A stretch of 26,268 nt of DNA from an uncultured Collinsella sp. (lineage in GTDB: Bacteria > Actinomycetota > Coriobacteriia > Coriobacteriales > Coriobacteriaceae), in contig CAUACA010000026.1 in NCBI GenBank assembly GCA_958427355.1, positions 1-26,268 on the forward strand, in the 5' to 3' direction. Positions within the stretch are counted from its first letter, which is position 1, and each line of letters opens with the position of its first letter. The position numbers and the translations under genes were made by a program. Below the pieces are notes generated by a model. That model did not search any database, was not told the origin of the DNA, and was given only the letters and a program-made list of their open reading frames with translations. This document shows positions 23,062-26,268 of the stretch, piece after piece.

Positions 23062-23107
23062 AGGTCGCAAGCCACGATTTCGGACCTCAACGGAGCTCAA
23101 CGCAAAA

Positions 23108-23153
23108 GGCGCGCTGTCTGCATCAACCGCAGGCAGCGCGCCTTGTTCTGTTT
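23108..23153 (+). terminator. Intrinsic terminator of the SDR gene
   Basis: A 14-bp stem (23108-23121 with 23129-23142, one G-U) with loop ATCAACC is followed by TTGTTCTGTTT. It ends 47 nt after the stop codon begins the spacer. Confidence 0.85.
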
Positions 23154-23157
23154 GTAA

Positions 23158-23269
23158 GGGAAACTGCGTCCCGTTTCGAACGCCGATTCTGGGACACCGT
23201 TTCCGCAACGGGTCGGGACTGCGGAAACTACATCCCAATCTGGTTATCCATTCCGGGGCACAGTTTCCC
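23158..23269. repeat. Four alternating palindromic units
   Basis: Related 14-15-nt units appear in turn on the plus, minus, plus and minus strands: GGGAAACTGCGTCCC (23158-23172), GGGACACCGTTTCC (23191-23204), GGAAACTACATCCC (23223-23236) and GGGGCACAGTTTCCC (23255-23269). Units 1+2 and 3+4 form two hairpins, and unit 1 also matches unit 4. The spacing is regular, about 31-33 nt. No coding potential. It resembles REP/BIME-type arrays, but the family is not identified. Confidence 0.8.
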
Positions 23270-23381
23270 GAAGGGCGGTTGAGTCATGCCATCCTAATCA
23301 AAACGAGACCGTATAGCACCCCTAAGATAACCAGCTCTCATTCTGGAGCAAGCGCATCAGGCAGCACGACCGCTCGCCGAC

Positions 23382-23405
23382 GTGCAATTTGTTGCACAGT
23401 AAAAT
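23382..23405 (+). promoter_or_regulatory. Inverted repeat and -10 before the FHA operon
   Basis: GTGCAA-TTTG-TTGCAC (23382-23397) is a perfect 6-bp inverted repeat ending 2 nt before TAAAAT (23400-23405), a fair -10. The -35 position (CCGACG) is poor, so an activator or repressor at the repeat is plausible. The first gene starts about 60 nt downstream. Confidence 0.45.
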
Positions 23406-23463
23406 CGGCTAGTGGCACCCTTATCCTTTGTTTAGCGAATAAGGTCAAGGAAGGGAGAGTATC

Positions 23464-24396
23464 ATGCCAAGACGGCAAACACCACTCGAGGTCATGTTCT
23501 CCCTGTTCAAGACTTCATTTACCCTGAGCCATCGCGCACTTGCTGAACTGTTACTATCCGATCTGCCGTTAACAAATGGACAGCCTACCGCCCAAATGGC
23601 ACAGGACACCAGCTGGCTTTCGCGCACGATTGTGCACTCGCAGCCGGGTTCCCTAGAAGATCGCTACTTTACCGACTGGTCCTGCGCATCGAATCAAATC
23701 CTGCACAAGCTACAGGAAAAAGGGTATTCGAACGCCGACATCTATACCATGATTGCGGCAGCAACTGACGCGATGGCTCAAGCGCTCAGTGCCTGTGGGC
23801 GCAATGGGCCCCTTTACCGGAACGCCGCCTCGCGCCTCGTCAGCTGCCAGCCAGACAAAGATGACAGGGCTCTTATCTCAATCGCGCTCGTTGTTTCGAC
23901 CGCCTGTTGGTGCGATCCGGCCCGTGCTATCGCGTACATCAGGAACCGCTTTGAATTCGCAGAGAATGTCAGGTCGTTTACCCCCTCAAGTATTTCTTTC
24001 TGTCCATGCGATTTAAAACAAACGGGCACCGAACATGCGATCGGCCTTATCAGGATCGATAACGAACTCGTCATCGGCGGCCCTTATGTCATTGAGCCTT
24101 CTGCCATGGGCACCACCATCGGAGCGCTCGCACTCGAAGACGGCGCTGTCACCGATGTTGGGCTGGATGTCTCCGCCAGACATCTCCGTATCTTCGCCGA
24201 GAACAATGCTTGGTACGCACAAGACCTCGGTTCGACCAACGGCACGCATCTGATTCGAACAGCCGACAACAACGAACTCGACATCAGCACCGGAGCACCC
24301 GCCCGGCTGTACCCCGGCGACATCCTGCGCCTGGGTCTCAGCACCACTTTTGCCGTCGTAGCAACGACGGCTATCTTAGCAAATCAACATTACTAA
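23464..24396 (+). CDS. FHA-domain protein
   Basis: 310 residues. The C-terminal part (about 216-300) is a forkhead-associated domain, a phosphothreonine-peptide reader: TTIGALALEDG, then VSARHLRI with Ser237 and His240, then DLGSTNGTHL with Asn259. The Arg that normally follows Gly in IGR is Ala221, so one phosphate-contact residue is missing. The first 215 residues are mainly helical, include several cysteines (SFCPCDLKQTG, ACWCDPA) and match no family I know. No signal peptide or membrane helix. GGGAG lies 6 nt before the ATG. It heads an operon with the SPFH protein (19-nt gap) and a membrane protein. GC content is visibly below that of the genes to the left. Confidence 0.85.
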   Translation: MPRRQTPLEVMFSLFKTSFTLSHRALAELLLSDLPLTNGQPTAQMAQDTSWLSRTIVHSQPGSLEDRYFTDWSCASNQILHKLQEKGYSNADIYTMIAAATDAMAQALSACGRNGPLYRNAASRLVSCQPDKDDRALISIALVVSTACWCDPARAIAYIRNRFEFAENVRSFTPSSISFCPCDLKQTGTEHAIGLIRIDNELVIGGPYVIEPSAMGTTIGALALEDGAVTDVGLDVSARHLRIFAENNAWYAQDLGSTNGTHLIRTADNNELDISTGAPARLYPGDILRLGLSTTFAVVATTAILANQHY

Positions 24397-24415
24397 CCAT
24401 GGAAACAAGGTGACT

Positions 24416-25522
24416 ATGAGCATCACGGATGTCATCAAATATGAGGGCAACAACCAAACTTTTATCTGGAAACACCCCTCAGAAGACTTCAATACGGGCT
24501 CGCAACTCATTGTTCACGAGACCCAAGAAGCAATTTTCTTCCTTAATGGACAGGCCCTGGATTCGTTTGGACCAGGCAGGCATGAACTTGAGACTCAAAA
24601 TCTACCGTTACTGAACGGCATTTCGAAGATAACGACCGGTGGTGTCAGCCCGTTTCACTCAGAGGTCTACTTTGTTAACCTCATCGAGCAGATGGGCATC
24701 CGCTGGGGAACCAATTCCAAGATTCAGTTCATGGAACCGACTTATGGATTTCCGCTCTCGCTCGGGGCGTCCGGAGAGATGGCTCTTGCTGTAAAAGAGC
24801 CCCGCAGGCTCCTTCTCAAGCTTGTTGGAACCGAAGCTTTGCTCTCCCAGGACAAGCTGATCAGTTATTTCAAAGCTTTCCTGCAAACTCGAATAAAAAC
24901 TCATCTGGCACAAGTAATTACCGAACAAAAACTCTCCATTTTCGAACTTGATGCACACCTTGAAGAGTTATCCGACTCGCTTAAGAACAAGCTGCTTCCC
25001 GACTTTGCCGCATACGGCCTCTCATTAACGCAAATGCTGGTCACCGCCATCGTCAAACCCGAAGGTGATCCGGTATACGAGAAGTTTAAGGACCTCCATT
25101 TCAAGCAATATGCCGACGTACGCGAAGCACAGATAAAACAACAGGTCAGCATTATCGAGCAAGAAACTGCGGCGCAGCGCACCGTAATCTCCGCAAAAGC
25201 ACGCGCAGAAAAACGGCAAATCGAAGGCTATACCTATCAACAGGAACGCAGCTTCGATGTTGCCGAAAAGATGGCCCAAAACGAAGCGACTGGCGAATAC
25301 GCAAACATGGGAATTGGTCTGGGCGTAATGGCCGGTGTCGGCGGGACCATGGGGTCAGTTATGACCGACGCACTCTCACAAGCCACCGGCACGTCCGCGA
25401 CGCAGCCCATCCCTGCGGATACCAATTCGCAGCAAAGTGCTGCAAAGTTCTGTTCCGAATGTGGATATCGCTTCTCTGGAACCGAGAAGTTCTGTCCCGA
25501 GTGCGGAGCACGGAGGTCATAA
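24416..25522 (+). CDS. SPFH-domain protein with C-terminal zinc ribbon (YdjI type)
   Basis: 368 residues. The N-terminal two-thirds is an SPFH/band-7-like domain of the group often annotated virion core protein (B. subtilis YdjI): QLIVHETQEAIFFLNGQALDSFGPGRHELET, then SPFHSEVYFVN. A charged helical stretch (about 232-290, VREAQIKQQVSIIEQETAAQRT) suggests oligomerisation, followed by a glycine-rich segment and a zinc ribbon with Cys346, Cys349, Cys360 and Cys363. No transmembrane helix is obvious; YdjI-type proteins act at the membrane with partners. I chose ATG 24416 with AAGG 5 nt upstream; a GTG at 24410 is in frame. It sits between the FHA gene and a membrane-protein gene whose start overlaps its stop, so the three are cotranscribed. 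Confidence 0.87.
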   Translation: MSITDVIKYEGNNQTFIWKHPSEDFNTGSQLIVHETQEAIFFLNGQALDSFGPGRHELETQNLPLLNGISKITTGGVSPFHSEVYFVNLIEQMGIRWGTNSKIQFMEPTYGFPLSLGASGEMALAVKEPRRLLLKLVGTEALLSQDKLISYFKAFLQTRIKTHLAQVITEQKLSIFELDAHLEELSDSLKNKLLPDFAAYGLSLTQMLVTAIVKPEGDPVYEKFKDLHFKQYADVREAQIKQQVSIIEQETAAQRTVISAKARAEKRQIEGYTYQQERSFDVAEKMAQNEATGEYANMGIGLGVMAGVGGTMGSVMTDALSQATGTSATQPIPADTNSQQSAAKFCSECGYRFSGTEKFCPECGARRS

Positions 25523-26196
25523 TGAAGAACGCACAGGCATATATTGCAGCAATCCCCGTAGCCCTCTTCATAGCTATCAAAAGCGTGACAATACTTTTAT
25601 TTGGACCCTCAACCACTTTTTGGATTGAGAGCGCATTCTCTTTGGTCATGCTCGCCCTGGTGGTTTCAACCTTGTTATTTGGACCCCAAAAGAATCTTAA
25701 GATATTTGGTATCTCAAAGATACTTGTTATTGGCATATCGTTTGCAGTCCAATTGTTGCTAGGCATACTAGGGTCCGCGTTAAAAACAGAGGCGCTTCCA
25801 GCAATTCTAATTCTCAGTTTTCTGCTAGCAAGCGCTGCGACAGCCACGCTCTTCGCAACAGGCGCTTCCGAATCTCACGCATCTACCATTGAAAACCAAA
25901 TTTCAAGCAAATCGCAATCCATGCAGAACCTTGAACTTCAGCTAAGACTGCTTCTAGATGAATCACCTTCAGAGTTGCGTGCATCAATGACCAGCCTCTT
26001 GGAAACTTCAAGCCTTGCCGACCCCGCCAGTTGTGAAGCAAGCGCTCAAGTTGAAGACGAAATATCGAGCGCACTTCGTGATCTATCGCAATCAATCGAA
26101 TCAAACGATATCGAAGGTGCGAACTCGAAAATATTGCGCATGACTTCGTTGATAAGGCAAAGAGCGGCACTGGTTAAAGCAAGCAAGGACAGCTAA
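25522..26196 (+). CDS. Four-helix membrane protein with cytoplasmic helical tail
   Basis: I do not recognise this 224-residue protein. Four hydrophobic segments (about 6-28, 34-54, 67-88 and 93-116) form an N-terminal membrane part with the repeated LLFGP at the ends of helices 1 and 2. Residues about 117-224 are polar and helical, with ENQISSKSQSMQNLELQLRLLLDE and EDEISSALRDLSQSIESNDIEGA, probably cytoplasmic. The start ATG overlaps the TAA of the SPFH gene by one base (TAATG) with GGAGG 5 nt upstream, proving tight coupling. By place it could be the membrane anchor of the SPFH protein, comparable to YdjH in B. subtilis; no sequence match is claimed. Codon use is the most AT-rich of the window. 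Confidence 0.8.
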   Translation: MKNAQAYIAAIPVALFIAIKSVTILLFGPSTTFWIESAFSLVMLALVVSTLLFGPQKNLKIFGISKILVIGISFAVQLLLGILGSALKTEALPAILILSFLLASAATATLFATGASESHASTIENQISSKSQSMQNLELQLRLLLDESPSELRASMTSLLETSSLADPASCEASAQVEDEISSALRDLSQSIESNDIEGANSKILRMTSLIRQRAALVKASKDS

Positions 26197-26228
26197 TGAT
26201 CGATAAGGATAAATTAAGGCTCTGTTAG
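26196..26228 (+). pseudogene. Start of a fourth operon gene, stopped after ten codons
   Basis: ATG 26196 overlaps the preceding TAA in the same TAATG layout as the junction before it, but the frame ends at TAG 26226-26228 after MIDKDKLRLC. The following bases run GGCTCTGTTAGACC (26219-26232) and then TTGACA (26237-26242). This looks like a gene cut by an insertion or a sequence change, or simply a chance frame. The window ends too soon to decide. Confidence 0.35.
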
Positions 26229-26268
26229 ACCAGGATTGACATACATGTGTCCCCACGGTGCCATATCG

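Noticed and set aside
23158..23269. CRISPR array
   Set aside because: Only four units, alternating in orientation, diverged, with spacers of about 18 nt; no cas genes. It fits a palindromic repeat array instead.

Overview
The window looks like a chromosomal segment from a GC-rich gut actinomycete of the class Coriobacteriia, most likely Collinsella or a close relative. This is inferred from base composition, codon use and gene content (infC-rpmI-rplT, recJ-rel, two liv binding lipoproteins); no rRNA marker is present to prove it. Most of the window is core housekeeping sequence read leftwards (minus strand). The right quarter reads rightwards and ends in a visibly more AT-rich accessory operon.

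Layout. 1-302: no gene, with a terminator for the ribosomal operon. 303-1487: infC-rpmI-rplT (IF3, L35, L20), preceded by a structured leader (1507-1644) ending in a strong intrinsic terminator, i.e. a probable attenuator; infC appears to start at a rare AUA codon. 1705-2020: tRNA-Leu(CAA) plus a second, truncated copy of its 3' end and terminator. 2060-3493: a transglutaminase-like protein. 3634-3726: a 93-nt perfect-armed hairpin. 3749-4615: class II fructose-bisphosphate aldolase. 4810-11245: recJ-helicase fusion, rel (ppGpp synthetase/hydrolase) and a metallo-beta-lactamase-fold hydrolase, all leftward, with a small overlapping upstream ORF before recJ. 11521-12519: BASS-family sodium symporter-like transporter, rightward. 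12547-14028: a HIT/GalT-like protein and CutC, leftward.

14204-20503: a complete branched-chain amino acid type ABC importer (livF, livG, livM, livH) with two tandem paralogous binding lipoproteins, leftward. 20754-23061, rightward: homoserine dehydrogenase and a short-chain dehydrogenase, each followed by a clear terminator. 23158-23269: four alternating palindromic units. 23464-26196, rightward: an operon of an FHA-domain protein, an SPFH/zinc-ribbon protein of the YdjI type and a four-helix membrane protein; the next reading frame stops after ten codons near the window edge.

How the genes work together: the left half supports translation, central carbon flux and stringent response/DNA repair. 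The centre imports branched-chain amino acids or similar solutes, next to the homoserine branch of amino acid synthesis. The right-end operon is the best candidate for an incompletely described system; by analogy with the B. subtilis YdjGHI/PspA genes it may act in envelope-stress or membrane organisation, which is inference only.
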